Source of the DNA: Pseudomonas paralactis
Lineage (GTDB): Bacteria; Pseudomonadota; Gammaproteobacteria; Pseudomonadales; Pseudomonadaceae
NCBI RefSeq assembly: GCF_001439735.1
Contig: NZ_JYLN01000007.1
Coordinates: 186,001 to 250,000 of the forward strand
Direction of reading: 5' to 3'
Length of the DNA stretch: 64,000 nt
Shown: positions 43,829 to 52,520 of the stretch, one piece after another
How positions within the stretch are numbered: the first letter of the stretch is position 1
Layout of the letters: every line of letters begins with the position of its first letter
Program-made: the position numbers and the translations under genes
The notes under the pieces: generated by a model
Databases searched by the model: none
What the model was told of the DNA's origin: nothing
The model's input: only the letters and a program-made list of their open reading frames with translations

Positions 43829-44788
43829 ATGGAACATCGTGAAGCGCTGCTTGCGCTGCGAACCTTTCTTTCTACGCAGATTCTCGGCCAGGAAAAACTC
43901 ATCGATCGCCTGCTGATCGCCCTGCTCGCCGACGGCCATATGCTGGTCGAAGGTGCGCCGGGGCTGGCCAAGACCAAAGCGATCAAGGAGTTGGCCGAAG
44001 GCATCGAAGCGCAGTTCCATCGTATCCAGTTCACCCCTGACCTGCTGCCCGCCGACATCACCGGCACCGAAATCTATCGCCCGGAAACCGGCAGCTTCGT
44101 GTTCCAGCAGGGGCCGATCTTTCACAACCTGGTGCTCGCCGACGAAATCAACCGCGCCCCGGCCAAGGTCCAGTCGGCCTTGCTTGAAGCGATGGCTGAG
44201 CGCCAGGTCAGCGTGGGCCGCAGCACTTACGAGCTGTCGCCGCTGTTTCTGGTGATGGCCACGCAGAACCCCATCGAACAGGAAGGCACCTACCCGCTGC
44301 CCGAAGCTCAGCTAGACCGCTTCCTCATGCACGTCAAGATCGGCTTCCCGGACGCCGCCGTTGAACGGCGCATCCTGCAACAGGCGCGCGGCGAAGCGCT
44401 CAATGGCGAAACCAAACCCGAGCGGCGCGTCAGCCAACAGGCGATCTTTGCCGCCCGCAAGGAAATCCTGGGCCTGTACATGGCCGATGCGGTAGAGGAA
44501 TACCTGGTGCAATTGGTCATGGCCACGCGCACCCCGTCCAAATTCGACCCGGAAATGGCCGAGTGGATCGCCTACGGCGCCAGCCCCCGTGGCTCCATCG
44601 CCCTGGACCGTTGTGCCCGGGCCCATGCCTGGTTGGCCGGTCGCGATTTTGTCAGCCCGGAAGATATCCAGGCAGTCTTGTTCGACGTGCTGCGCCACCG
44701 CATCATCCTGTCGTTCGAAGCCGAAGCGGCCGGGATAGACCAGGACCGCGTGGTACAACGCATTCTTGACGTTGTTGCCGTCGCTTGA
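43829..44788 (+). CDS. MoxR-family AAA+ ATPase
   Basis: 319 residues. Walker A is GAPGLAKTKA (about residues 41-50), Walker B is LVLADEINRAP, and sensor 1 is MATQNPIEQEGTYPLPEAQL. MoxR ATPases act as chaperones or assembly factors for the von Willebrand proteins encoded with them. It is the first of six genes with tiny gaps or overlaps (DUF58, DUF4381, BatA, BatBC, BatD). The whole operon resembles the aerotolerance (Bat) operons of bacteria. In Pseudomonas it lies close to gdhB, as here. Confidence 0.93.
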   Translation: MEHREALLALRTFLSTQILGQEKLIDRLLIALLADGHMLVEGAPGLAKTKAIKELAEGIEAQFHRIQFTPDLLPADITGTEIYRPETGSFVFQQGPIFHNLVLADEINRAPAKVQSALLEAMAERQVSVGRSTYELSPLFLVMATQNPIEQEGTYPLPEAQLDRFLMHVKIGFPDAAVERRILQQARGEALNGETKPERRVSQQAIFAARKEILGLYMADAVEEYLVQLVMATRTPSKFDPEMAEWIAYGASPRGSIALDRCARAHAWLAGRDFVSPEDIQAVLFDVLRHRIILSFEAEAAGIDQDRVVQRILDVVAVA

Positions 44789-44793
44789 AGCCG

Positions 44794-45726
44794 ATGAACG
44801 CAAGCGATGGCATACGCGTAACCCTCAGTGAATTGATTGAGATGCGTCACCACGTGCGCGAAGTGCAGCTGTTTTCCACGCCCGGCCAGCGCAGCCCGTT
44901 GATCGGTCTGCACCACTCCAAGCTGCGCGGGCGCGGTGTGGACTTCGATCAGGTGCGGGTCTACCAGGCCGGCGACGACGTGCGCACCATTGACTGGCGC
45001 GTGACGGCGCGCACCCAGGAGCCGCACACCAAGTTGTTCCACGAAGAACGCGAACGGCCGATCTTTATCATGGTGGAGCAAAGCTGCCGGTTGTTCTTTG
45101 GCTCGGGGCAGATGTTCAAGTCGGTGCTGGCCGCACAAGCCGCCAGCCTGATCGGCTGGGCGGCGCTGGGGCATAACGACCGGGTCGGCGGGCTGGTGTT
45201 CGGCGACAGCGAGCACTACGAAATCAAGCCCCGGCGCAGCAAACAAAGCCTGTTGCAGCTGCTTAACCGCCTTGTGCGGGTCAATCAGAGCCTGAACACC
45301 GAAAGCCGCCCCGAAGCCGACGCTCTGGGCATGGCCTTGCGCCGTGGCCGTGAAGTGTTACGCCCGGGCAGCCTGGGAATTGTGATCTGCGATGAACGAG
45401 CGCTGACTGACAGCGCCGAGCAACAGCTGAGCCTGCTGTCGCGACATTGCGACCTGTTGCTGTTGCCCATTTCCGACCCGCTCGATCACGCCCTGCCCGC
45501 CGCCGGGTTACTGCGCTTCGCAGAGCGCGGCGCACAGCTGGAGCTGGATACCCTTAACATTGATTTGCGCCAGGCCTACAAAGCCCAGGCCGAAGCGCGC
45601 ATCGCCCGCTGGGAACGGCTGGCGCAGAAGCTGCGGGTGTTGTTGATGCCCCTGAGCACCCAGAGTGAAATGGTTGAGCAACTGCGCGAGTACCTCAACC
45701 CGCAACGGCCGGTTAAAAAACAATGA
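44794..45726 (+). CDS. DUF58-domain protein of the MoxR/Bat operon
   Basis: 310 residues from the ATG at 44794, five bases after the moxR stop. The DUF58 signature GQRSPLIGLHHSKLRGRGVDF and YQAGDDVRTIDWRVTARTQEPH is complete; a vWA-like fold follows (RPIFIMVEQSCRLFFGSGQ, DXS-like metal site degenerate). It is predicted cytoplasmic, and probably a MoxR client. It overlaps the next gene by four bases (ATGA). Confidence 0.92.
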   Translation: MNASDGIRVTLSELIEMRHHVREVQLFSTPGQRSPLIGLHHSKLRGRGVDFDQVRVYQAGDDVRTIDWRVTARTQEPHTKLFHEERERPIFIMVEQSCRLFFGSGQMFKSVLAAQAASLIGWAALGHNDRVGGLVFGDSEHYEIKPRRSKQSLLQLLNRLVRVNQSLNTESRPEADALGMALRRGREVLRPGSLGIVICDERALTDSAEQQLSLLSRHCDLLLLPISDPLDHALPAAGLLRFAERGAQLELDTLNIDLRQAYKAQAEARIARWERLAQKLRVLLMPLSTQSEMVEQLREYLNPQRPVKKQ

Positions 45727-46217
45727 GCAGCCTGGACCAACTGCAACCGTTGATCGCCCCCCCAGCCATCGGCTTCTGGCCCCCTGCTCCCGGCTGGTGG
45801 CTGTTGCTGCTGGTGATCCCACTGCTCGGCTGGGGCCTGTGGAGGCTGCGCCGCTTCCTGCCGGTGCGCCGCCCCGTGGCCCGCGCAGAACAACCACTGG
45901 ACCCGCTGCGCATCGCCGCCCTGGCCGAACTGGCCTTGATGCCCAAGCCCTACGACGGCGCACCCGCCGGCGCCTGGCTGCAACAACTCAACGGCCTGCT
46001 CAAGCGCCTGTGCCGTAACGACTACCCGTACAGCCAGAGCCATACCCTCAACGGCCGCAAATGGCTGGCCTTCCTCGACAACCGCTGCCCGGCTGCCGGC
46101 CTGACCCGCTGGATGGTGCTGGTGGAAGGCGCCTACAAGCCCGAATGCAAACTCGATGACAAAGCCATCGCCGGCCTGACTCAAGCTGTCGACACCTGGA
46201 TCCGCAAACATGTTTGA
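45723..46217 (+). CDS. DUF4381-domain membrane protein of the Bat operon
   Basis: 164 residues with one membrane segment at about 22-45 (PAPGWWLLLLVIPLLGWGLW) and a cytoplasmic helical part. Short proteins of this type sit between DUF58 and BatA in proteobacterial operons. It overlaps both neighbours: four bases upstream and eight bases downstream. The function is not defined beyond membership of the complex. Confidence 0.88.
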   Translation: MSSLDQLQPLIAPPAIGFWPPAPGWWLLLLVIPLLGWGLWRLRRFLPVRRPVARAEQPLDPLRIAALAELALMPKPYDGAPAGAWLQQLNGLLKRLCRNDYPYSQSHTLNGRKWLAFLDNRCPAAGLTRWMVLVEGAYKPECKLDDKAIAGLTQAVDTWIRKHV

Positions 46218-47298
46218 GTTCGCCTGGCCGTGGATCTTCGCCTTGTTGCCATTGCCCTGGTTGATGCGCTTGATCCTGCCGGTAGCCGACAGCGGCGAGC
46301 CCGCGTTGAAAGTCAGCTACCTCAGTGACCTCGAAAGCCTGGCCCGCCGCCGCGCCCGGGCCAACCTGCCCGGCTGGCGTCAGCAGGCGCCCTTCGTGGT
46401 GTTGTGGCTGTTGCTGCTGACTGCCGCTGCGCGCCCGCAATGGCTGGGCGAACCCTTGCCGATTGCGGCCAGTGGCCGGGATTTGCTGGTGGCGGTGGAC
46501 GTGTCCGGCTCCATGGATTTCCCCGACATGCACTGGCAAGACGAAGACGTGAGTCGTCTGGCCCTGGTCAAACACCTGCTCGGGGACTTTCTTGAAGAAC
46601 GTCAAGGTGACCGCGTGGGCTTGATCCTGTTTGGTACCCAAGCCTACCTGCAGGCACCGCTGACCTTTGATCGGCGCACCGTACGCACCTGGCTGGATGA
46701 AGCGCGTATCGGCATTGCCGGCAAGAACACCGCCATCGGCGATGCCATTGGACTGGCGTTGAAACGCCTGCGCCAGCGTCCGGCGCAGAGCCGCGTGCTG
46801 ATTCTGGTCACCGACGGCGCCAACAATGCCGGGCAGATCGACCCGCTCACCGCTGCGCGCCTGGCCGCTGAAGAAGGGGTGAAAATCTACCCCATCGGTA
46901 TCGGCGCCGACCCTGAGCAAACCGGTTCCCTGGGCATTCTCGGCGTGAATCCCAGCCTGGATCTCGACGAGCCGGCACTCAAGGCTCTGGCCGAGGCCAC
47001 CGGGGGGCAGTATTTCCGCGCCCGCGATGGCGAAGAACTGCTGAACATCAAAGAGACCCTCGACACCCTTGAGCCCGTTGAGCAGCAACCGACCCAGGCT
47101 CGCCCGGCCCAGGCGTTGTACAGCGGGCCCTTGGCGCTGGCGCTGATCCTGAGCCTGTTGCTGGTGATCCAGGAACGCTGGCCCAACAACGCCTTGCAAC
47201 GCGCGTTCAACAAGCTGTCGAGCAAAGGGATCTTCCTGCAACAACACCCTGAATGGCGCCAGCGCCTTCAGCGCCTGCGCTTGCGGAGGCGTCGATGA
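46210..47298 (+). CDS. batA: von Willebrand factor A membrane protein, BatA-like
   Basis: 362 residues: membrane helices near the N-terminus (about 5-20 and 60-78) and at about 305-325, flanking a vWA domain. The metal-ion-dependent adhesion site is intact: VAVDVSGSMDFPDM (DxSxS), the later Thr in GKNTAIGDAIGLALK and Asp in ILVTDGANNAG. The vWA domain should lie in the periplasm. BatA proteins support aerotolerance or envelope stress survival with BatB and BatD. It overlaps the next gene by four bases. Confidence 0.92.
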   Translation: MFEFAWPWIFALLPLPWLMRLILPVADSGEPALKVSYLSDLESLARRRARANLPGWRQQAPFVVLWLLLLTAAARPQWLGEPLPIAASGRDLLVAVDVSGSMDFPDMHWQDEDVSRLALVKHLLGDFLEERQGDRVGLILFGTQAYLQAPLTFDRRTVRTWLDEARIGIAGKNTAIGDAIGLALKRLRQRPAQSRVLILVTDGANNAGQIDPLTAARLAAEEGVKIYPIGIGADPEQTGSLGILGVNPSLDLDEPALKALAEATGGQYFRARDGEELLNIKETLDTLEPVEQQPTQARPAQALYSGPLALALILSLLLVIQERWPNNALQRAFNKLSSKGIFLQQHPEWRQRLQRLRLRRRR

Positions 47299-49034
47299 TC
47301 GCCTTGTGGCCGCACTGGTTCCGGCCTTGGTGGCTGTTGTTGTTGCCGCTGCTCGGCTGGTTGCTGTGGCAATTGTGGCACCGACAAAAACGTGCCGGCC
47401 GCTGGCAGATGATCCTGCCACCGGCCTTCCATGCGGTGCTGCTCAGTGGCGGCAACGGCCGCGAGAGCAAAGCGCCGTGGGTGGTATTGGGCATTGCCTG
47501 GCTGCTGGCTGTGCTGGCATTGCTGGGGCCCAGTTGGCAACGGGTTGAACAGTCCAGCCAGAAACCATCCGACCCGTTGGTGGTGCTGCTGGAGCTGACC
47601 CCGGAAATGCTCGCCACCGACAGCCCGCCCAACCGCCTGGAACAGGCGCGGCGCAAGCTGTATGACTTGCTGCAGGCTCGCACCGATGCGCAAACCGCCA
47701 TCGTCGTTTATGCCGGCAGCGCTCATACGCTGGTGCCGCTGTCGGACGACCTGGCCACCAGCCGCAACCTGCTGGAGGCCCTGCGCCCCTCGATCATGCC
47801 CGAACCCGGCCATCGCGCCGATCTGGCCGTGGAAAAAGCCCTGGGCCTGCTAAAGCAAGGCGGTCTCGGCCAGGGCCGCCTGCTGCTGATCGGCTCGTCG
47901 CTGTCGAAACAGGAACGCCAGGGCATCCGTCTGCAATTGCAAAGTGCCCAGGCACCGCCCTTGTCGATCCTCGGCATTGGCAGCCGCGAAGGCACACCGG
48001 TGACCCAGGAAAACGGCGAGTTCCTCAAGGACGACCAGGGCGCGATCCTGGTGCCGCGCCTCGACAGCCCGACGCTCAAGGCCTTCGCCAGTGAAATGGG
48101 CGGCCGCTACCGTGCGGCGCGCCTGGATGACAAGGATCTGCGCCAGCTCGGTATGCTCGACAGCGTACAAGCCCTGCGCAACGACGGCCAGGTGCTGCAC
48201 CTGGATACCTGGGCCGACCAGGGTTACTGGCTGCTGTTGCCGCTATTATTGCTGGCCGCTTGTGCCGGGCGTCGCGGCTGGCTGTTCTGCCTGCCATTGC
48301 TGCTGTTGGGCGCGCCTCAACCGAGCTACGCCTATGGCCTTCAGGACCTGTGGCTGCGCCCCGACCAGCAAGGCCAATACCTGCTCAAGCACAAGCGCCC
48401 GGCCGAAGCCGCCGAACACTTTCAGGACCCGCAATGGCAAGGGGTAGCGCTGTACGAAGCCGGCAATTACGCCGAGGCGATCAAACGTTTTGCCCAGGGC
48501 AACGACGCCTATTCCCACTACAATCGAGGCAATGCCCTGGCCAAAGCCGGTGAACTCGAAGCCGCGATCGACGCCTACGAGCAAGCCCTGGAAGCTCAAC
48601 CCGATTTGCAGCCAGCGCTGAAAAACAAGGCGCTGATTGAAACCCTGATGCAAGAGCAAGCCGAGCCTGAGCCGGCCACGCCTGCAAAAAACGAAGATGA
48701 CGAAAGCCCACAACCCGGCCAAACTGCGCAACCGGGTGCCAGCGGGCAAACGGGCCAGAGTGGCGAGCAATCGCCCCAGGGCCAGGGCGAAGCCGGCAAC
48801 GATGAGGCTCAGGCCGGCGCCACGCCACAGCCAGGCGGCAATGAAGTGCCGGGCAGCGAACTGGGCGACGAGCACACCACCACGCCGCCCCTGCGCCCTG
48901 TCGACACGCGCCTTGAAGGCGAGCGCCGACAGGCGCTGGAGCAATGGCTGCAAGAGATCCCGGACAACCCCGGCGAGCTGCTGCGGCGCAAATTCTGGTA
49001 CGAACAGCAACAACATCAGGACACGACTCGATGA
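47295..49034 (+). CDS. BatB-BatC fusion: vWA domain plus TPR domain
   Basis: 579 residues from the ATG at 47295 (ATGA overlap with batA). The N-terminal helices (about 8-25 and 56-72) lead into a vWA domain (about 85-290) whose first motif is VVLLELTPEMLATD, so the Asp-x-Ser-x-Ser site is degenerate here. Further helices follow at about 312-340. The C-terminal part has TPR units (YEAGNYAEAIKRFAQGNDAY, YNRGNALAKAGELEAAIDAY) and a Gln/Pro/Gly-rich linker (about 460-535). BatB and BatC are separate proteins in some bacteria and fused here. It overlaps batD by four bases. Confidence 0.9.
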   Translation: MIALWPHWFRPWWLLLLPLLGWLLWQLWHRQKRAGRWQMILPPAFHAVLLSGGNGRESKAPWVVLGIAWLLAVLALLGPSWQRVEQSSQKPSDPLVVLLELTPEMLATDSPPNRLEQARRKLYDLLQARTDAQTAIVVYAGSAHTLVPLSDDLATSRNLLEALRPSIMPEPGHRADLAVEKALGLLKQGGLGQGRLLLIGSSLSKQERQGIRLQLQSAQAPPLSILGIGSREGTPVTQENGEFLKDDQGAILVPRLDSPTLKAFASEMGGRYRAARLDDKDLRQLGMLDSVQALRNDGQVLHLDTWADQGYWLLLPLLLLAACAGRRGWLFCLPLLLLGAPQPSYAYGLQDLWLRPDQQGQYLLKHKRPAEAAEHFQDPQWQGVALYEAGNYAEAIKRFAQGNDAYSHYNRGNALAKAGELEAAIDAYEQALEAQPDLQPALKNKALIETLMQEQAEPEPATPAKNEDDESPQPGQTAQPGASGQTGQSGEQSPQGQGEAGNDEAQAGATPQPGGNEVPGSELGDEHTTTPPLRPVDTRLEGERRQALEQWLQEIPDNPGELLRRKFWYEQQQHQDTTR

Positions 49035-50671
49035 GCCGCCGCACCACCCTTTTGCTCCTGCTCGCGTTGTCGGCAGGCCACGCCCAGGCGGCGAACCTGG
49101 TCGCCAGCGTAGACCGCAACCGCCTCAATTCCGGGGAAACTGTGGAACTGACGGTGGAGTCCAGCGATGTTACCCAATTCGGCAAGCCGGACCTGTCGCC
49201 CCTGGATGCACAGTTCGAAGTCAGCGGCACCCGTCAGATCAACCAACTCACCACCCTGGGCGGCGATAACCACGCCACCACCCGCTGGATTATCACCCTG
49301 CTGCCCAAGGAAAACGGCAGCGTGGTCATCCCGCCGTTGCAAGTGGGCGCACTCAAGACACAACCGATCACCCTGCAAGTGGTCGAGACCGCCAGCCAGA
49401 ACACCAGCACCGAGCTGGCCCCGGTATTTATCGAGGCCAACCTCGACCAGACCGCCGTGTACGTCCAGGCCCAGGCGCTGTTGACCGTGCGCGTGTACCA
49501 CTCGGTGTCGCTGTATGACGACAGCAGCCTCACGCCCTTGCAGATCCCTGATGCGCGCGTCGAGCAACTGGGCGAGTCGCGCACCTATGAGAAGGTCATC
49601 AACAGCATCCGCCATGGGGTGATCGAGACCCGCTACGCCCTTTACCCGCAGCACAGCGGCACGGTGGTGATTCCGGCGCAGACCTTCAGCGCCACCCTGG
49701 TGGAGTCGCGCCCCCCTCAGGAAAACACACTGCAGGGCACCAAGCCGGGCAAGATGATCCACGTCAGCTCCGCGGCCCTGCCGTTGACGATCAAACCCAA
49801 GCCGGACCTCTACCCCGCCGACGCTCCCTGGCTGCCGGCGCGCAGCCTGACCCTGAGCGAAGGCTGGAACCCCACGCCGGACCACGTACAAGTCGGCGAC
49901 TCCCTGACCCGCAGCCTCACCGTTCAGGCCGAAGGCCTGTCCAGCGCGCAGTTGCCGGCGTTGCCCAGCCCCGAAGTCAACGGTCTGCGCCGCTATCCCG
50001 ATCAACCGGTACTGGCCAATCAAACCAGCGACCGCGGCCTGATTGGCAGCCGTGAAGACCGCGAAGCCCTGGTGCCTACCCGCGCCGGAGAGCTGGAACT
50101 GCCGCCGGTGGAAGTGGTGTGGTGGAACACCCACGAAGATCATCTGGAACGCACCAGCCTGCCGGCGCGTACTGTGCAAGTGGCGGTCAATCCCAGCCTC
50201 GTGGTAGACACCCCCGCCACGCCGACCATCATCACCGCACCCGACGATGAGCGCCTGTGGCTATGGCAACTGAGCACATTGCTGTTGGCCTGTACCACGC
50301 TGCTGGGCTTCGGCCTGTGGTGGCGCGCACGCCGACAACCGGCGGTACAACGCGCCGCGCAAACCGGCCCCAGCCCACGCACCCTGCTCGACGACCTCAA
50401 GCGCGCCACCCAGGCCAACGACCCTCATGCTACCCGCCAGGCCCTCGACGCCTGGGCGCGACAACAACCCGAAACCCTGGCCGACATGGCCGCACGGTTT
50501 GTGCCGCTGTCAGATGCCCTGGACGGCTTGAATGGCGCGCTGTACAGCGAAAGCGGCCAGTACTGGTTGGGGGATGACCTGTGGCGCGCGATCAAGGCGA
50601 TCCCCGTGGCCGAACGCGAGCAAGACCCGGCCACCGATACCACCAGTTTGCCGCCGCTCTACCCCAAGTAA
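49031..50671 (+). CDS. batD: BatD-family exported protein
   Basis: 546 residues from the ATG at 49031 (ATGA overlap); the frame is open upstream but antisense to nothing conserved. A signal peptide (MSRRTTLLLLLALSAGHAQA) is followed by immunoglobulin-like beta repeats starting NLVASVDRNRLNSGETVELT, the BatD signature, and a C-terminal membrane helix at about 415-435 (LWLWQLSTLLLACTTLLGFG). It is the last gene of the operon and probably anchors the complex on the periplasmic side. Confidence 0.9.
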   Translation: MSRRTTLLLLLALSAGHAQAANLVASVDRNRLNSGETVELTVESSDVTQFGKPDLSPLDAQFEVSGTRQINQLTTLGGDNHATTRWIITLLPKENGSVVIPPLQVGALKTQPITLQVVETASQNTSTELAPVFIEANLDQTAVYVQAQALLTVRVYHSVSLYDDSSLTPLQIPDARVEQLGESRTYEKVINSIRHGVIETRYALYPQHSGTVVIPAQTFSATLVESRPPQENTLQGTKPGKMIHVSSAALPLTIKPKPDLYPADAPWLPARSLTLSEGWNPTPDHVQVGDSLTRSLTVQAEGLSSAQLPALPSPEVNGLRRYPDQPVLANQTSDRGLIGSREDREALVPTRAGELELPPVEVVWWNTHEDHLERTSLPARTVQVAVNPSLVVDTPATPTIITAPDDERLWLWQLSTLLLACTTLLGFGLWWRARRQPAVQRAAQTGPSPRTLLDDLKRATQANDPHATRQALDAWARQQPETLADMAARFVPLSDALDGLNGALYSESGQYWLGDDLWRAIKAIPVAEREQDPATDTTSLPPLYPK

Positions 50672-50726
50672 CCCAGCCTTAACCAACACCACAAACCCCT
50701 GTGGGAGCGGGCTTGCCCGCGATGGC

Positions 50727-51275
50727 CATAGGTATGGACACAATTTTGTAGGTTGTTGTAGCAGCACCCAACGGTAACCACGATGCGAAGCGAGCCGCTC
50801 TTGATCTGCTCTTGATCTGCTTTTGATCTCAGGCGCCCCGTTAAACCACGCTGGCCGGAATTCGACAGGGATTTGGGGGGTAAACCGGCAGGGATGCCGG
50901 TTTAGCCGCCCCGCGCCATGGATGGCGCGTGGCGGCGGCCCCCCAAATCACTGGCGGATTACGGGCACACCGAGCCTAAGCGAGGTGCCGAGTGGTGGGG
51001 CAAGAGCCCTTTGGTTACTTTGGGCTGGGCCGGCATTCCGGCTCTTTTCCAAAGTGACCCGCCGTCAGGGCGGAACCCTAAGTGGCCGTTACCTAAATAA
51101 CGGATATGTACCCGGTCCAACTGTGTTGACTGTCAGGCCGTCTTCACAGGCAAGCCAGCTCCCACATTTGGACTGCGGTGCGTCAGGTAGATAAGCGTAG
51201 GCTGTCAGGCCGTCACGGGAGCAAGCTCCCTCGCCACAGGTTCAGCGCTGTACCAAAATTGTGTAGATACCTATG
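50727..51275. mobile_element. MITE-like element 1 with terminal inverted repeats and 10-bp target duplication
   Basis: Left end CATAGGTATGGACACAATTT and right end, read inverted, CATAGGTATCTACACAATTT match at 20 of the first 22 positions. It is flanked by the direct repeat CCGCGATGGC (50717-50726 and 51276-51285). It is 549 bp long and has no transposase gene. It contains repeat copy C (50825-51111), three tandem 12-bp units of the GCTCTTGATCT type (about 50797-50829) and REP fragments. It is related throughout much of its length to the element at 58257-58733. Confidence 0.75.
50825..51111 (+). repeat. Long interspersed repeat, copy C (inside MITE-like element 1)
   Basis: Full-length copy with the central block; nearly identical to copy B over its first 150 bp. 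It differs from B after about 51005, where GGCTGGGCCGGCATTCCGGC is inserted. Copy D has the same insertion. Confidence 0.85.
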
Positions 51276-51382
51276 CCGCGATGGCGGTGTAACAGTCGGC
51301 AGATGTGCTGGCTGATACTCCGCCATCGCAGGCAAGCCACACACAGTTGATCCGCATCGCCTGCTCGGACGCCCACCTGCAC

Positions 51383-51853
51383 TTAGTGATTACGACGCGG
51401 CACCTTCCATTCACGGTGGGGGAATTTGTACAGATAGTTCAGGTTATCCATATCGAACCGGCCATCCTCCTTGCCGGGACCACCGAAGAAGTTGATGCCG
51501 ATATCCAGCTTGCGTAGCAATTTTGGCCGTGTGAGTAACTCCTTGGCCGCGTGGTGTGCCTCTGGTGAAAATGTCCTGTCGGTCGCTATCAGGCCAGCGG
51601 CTTCTTTCAACTCATTGAAGTTCACATAGCTGTCTGTCGCGCCAGCGGCGAACTCGCGGAAGTGGTCGCGGATCAGCCCTATTAGTTGTCGGTCAGTCAC
51701 GCTTGCGTACGGGCGCGGGTCTGTGGCGCGGGCCTGGGTTTGCGTGCTTCGTGCCTGACGATGGCTAGCTTGGTTTGAGCGACTGTCAGCATCCGGTTGC
51801 TTGGGTAAAGCGGTGAAAGCGCTAGTGGAAGGTGGGTTTACTGAAAATGACAT
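51383..51853 (-). CDS. Small effector-like protein behind a candidate hrp box
   Basis: 156 residues from the ATG at 51853, with AGAGG seven bases upstream. The N-terminal 55 residues are Ser/Thr/Gln-rich, low in acidic residues and without a Sec signal (MSFSVNPPSTSAFTALPKQP), a composition typical of type III secretion signals. The C-terminal part (DRQLIGLIRDHFREFAAGAT, DSYVNFNELKEAAGLIATD, KLDIGINFFGGPGKEDGRFD) has two EF-hand-like acidic loops and resembles small Pseudomonas proteins annotated as type III effector-like. A near-consensus hrp box lies 47 bp upstream. No type III apparatus gene is in the window. Secretion is inferred. Confidence 0.6.
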   Translation of the reverse strand: MSFSVNPPSTSAFTALPKQPDADSRSNQASHRQARSTQTQARATDPRPYASVTDRQLIGLIRDHFREFAAGATDSYVNFNELKEAAGLIATDRTFSPEAHHAAKELLTRPKLLRKLDIGINFFGGPGKEDGRFDMDNLNYLYKFPHREWKVPRRNH

Positions 51854-51899
51854 GGTGGGCCTCTGATTCATTCAGGGATTGATTGAAAAATCCACCTTC

Positions 51900-51928
51900 T
51901 GGGTGGTCGTCACTCAACCTGCCGTTCC
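51900..51928 (-). promoter_or_regulatory. Candidate HrpL-dependent promoter (hrp box)
   Basis: Read on the minus strand: GGAACG, 16 bases, CCACCCA. The HrpL consensus is GGAACC-N15/16-CCACNNA, so there is a single mismatch in the first box. It lies 47 bp before the ATG at 51853, in the right orientation. Confidence 0.55.
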
Positions 51929-52076
51929 ATTCATCACAGTCCGTTCGACATGCATTGTTAAAGGCCAGCAATCCATATCCCTTTAATTTGCAGGACGTTT
52001 CCTAGACAATCCTTTGGCCTTGCGCCTGCTCAACCCACTGGCTAGCCTTCGCTTCGTCGCTGCATATCAGCGATCG

Positions 52077-52251
52077 GGTGTGGAAACCTGGAATGAGTAG
52101 GCGTCATGATCGTGTGCAAACGCTCAATGGCGGCTGTGCGCGGGCAGACTTCGGTCTGACTGGGTCCTACTCCCCGGTTTCCACCCCGCGTATGGCTGCC
52201 ACCTAATTTGTCGTGTGGAAACGGCATAGGACGGCGCCCCAACTGAGTAGG
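52077..52251 (+). promoter_or_regulatory. Leader with three copies of one motif and two mutually exclusive hairpins
   Basis: Copy 1 (52077-52101) has GGTGTGGAAACC and GAGTAGG. Copy 2 (52166-52187) is inverted: CCTACTC-CCCG-GTTTCCACC. Copy 3 (52213-52251) is direct again: GTGTGGAAAC ... GAGTAGG. Copy 2 can pair with copy 1 or with copy 3, not both. Copy 3 GAGTAGG overlaps the AGGAG ribosome site (52249-52253) of the next gene. A CAGAC-TTCG-GTCTG tetraloop hairpin (52145-52158) lies between copies 1 and 2. Confidence 0.55.
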
Positions 52252-52261
52252 AGCTATACCC

Positions 52262-52513
52262 ATGAGCAAAATCGTCCCCGACCCACCCTTTCCCATTTTC
52301 GTCGCCCACGAAGACCTGAGTTTCGAAGACGCCATCGCCAGCATCTCCTCGCTGCTGCGTTGCGCCGCCACTACCGCCACCGAAACCGCCGAGGGACTCA
52401 AAGGCGCCCAACGCGACATGGCCTGTTCCACCGCTCACCTGATCGACATGGCCCGCACCCTCGCCGACCGTGCGCTGGATTGCCTGCAACCCAACCCCAC
52501 TAACGCCCCATAA
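52262..52513 (+). CDS. Small DUF3077/DUF6124-like protein
   Basis: 83 residues; AGGAG lies eight bases before the ATG. The pattern MSKIVPDPPFPIFVAHEDLS, then LRCAATTATETAEGLKGAQR and HLIDMARTLADRALD, resembles the small Pseudomonas-specific DUF3077 or DUF6124 proteins, two families I cannot separate without a search. No signal peptide; mostly helical. The function of these families is unknown. It is preceded by an unusually structured leader and followed by a REPIN. Confidence 0.75.
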   Translation: MSKIVPDPPFPIFVAHEDLSFEDAIASISSLLRCAATTATETAEGLKGAQRDMACSTAHLIDMARTLADRALDCLQPNPTNAP

Positions 52514-52520
52514 CCCCTGT

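Larger units (their letters stand above)
50700..51345. repeat. REPIN split by an inserted element
   Basis: Left part 50700-50726 (TGTGGGAGCGGGCTTGCCCG...) and right part 51276-51345 (CCGCGATGGCGGTGTAACAG ... CATCGCAGGCAAGCC) join into one ordinary REPIN if 50727-51275 and one copy of CCGCGATGGC are removed. Confidence 0.75.

Noticed and set aside
50717..51285. The possibility that the 10-bp duplications are just the two arms of a REP palindrome
   Set aside because: The 10-mers are direct, not inverted, they abut the terminal repeats exactly, and both loci rejoin into a normal REPIN with one copy. Still, REP sequence similarity lowers the certainty, so confidence was kept at 0.75.
52042..52431. 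129-codon minus-strand frame over the DUF3077-like leader
   Set aside because: Antisense to the small DUF3077-like gene and its structured leader; no ribosome site.
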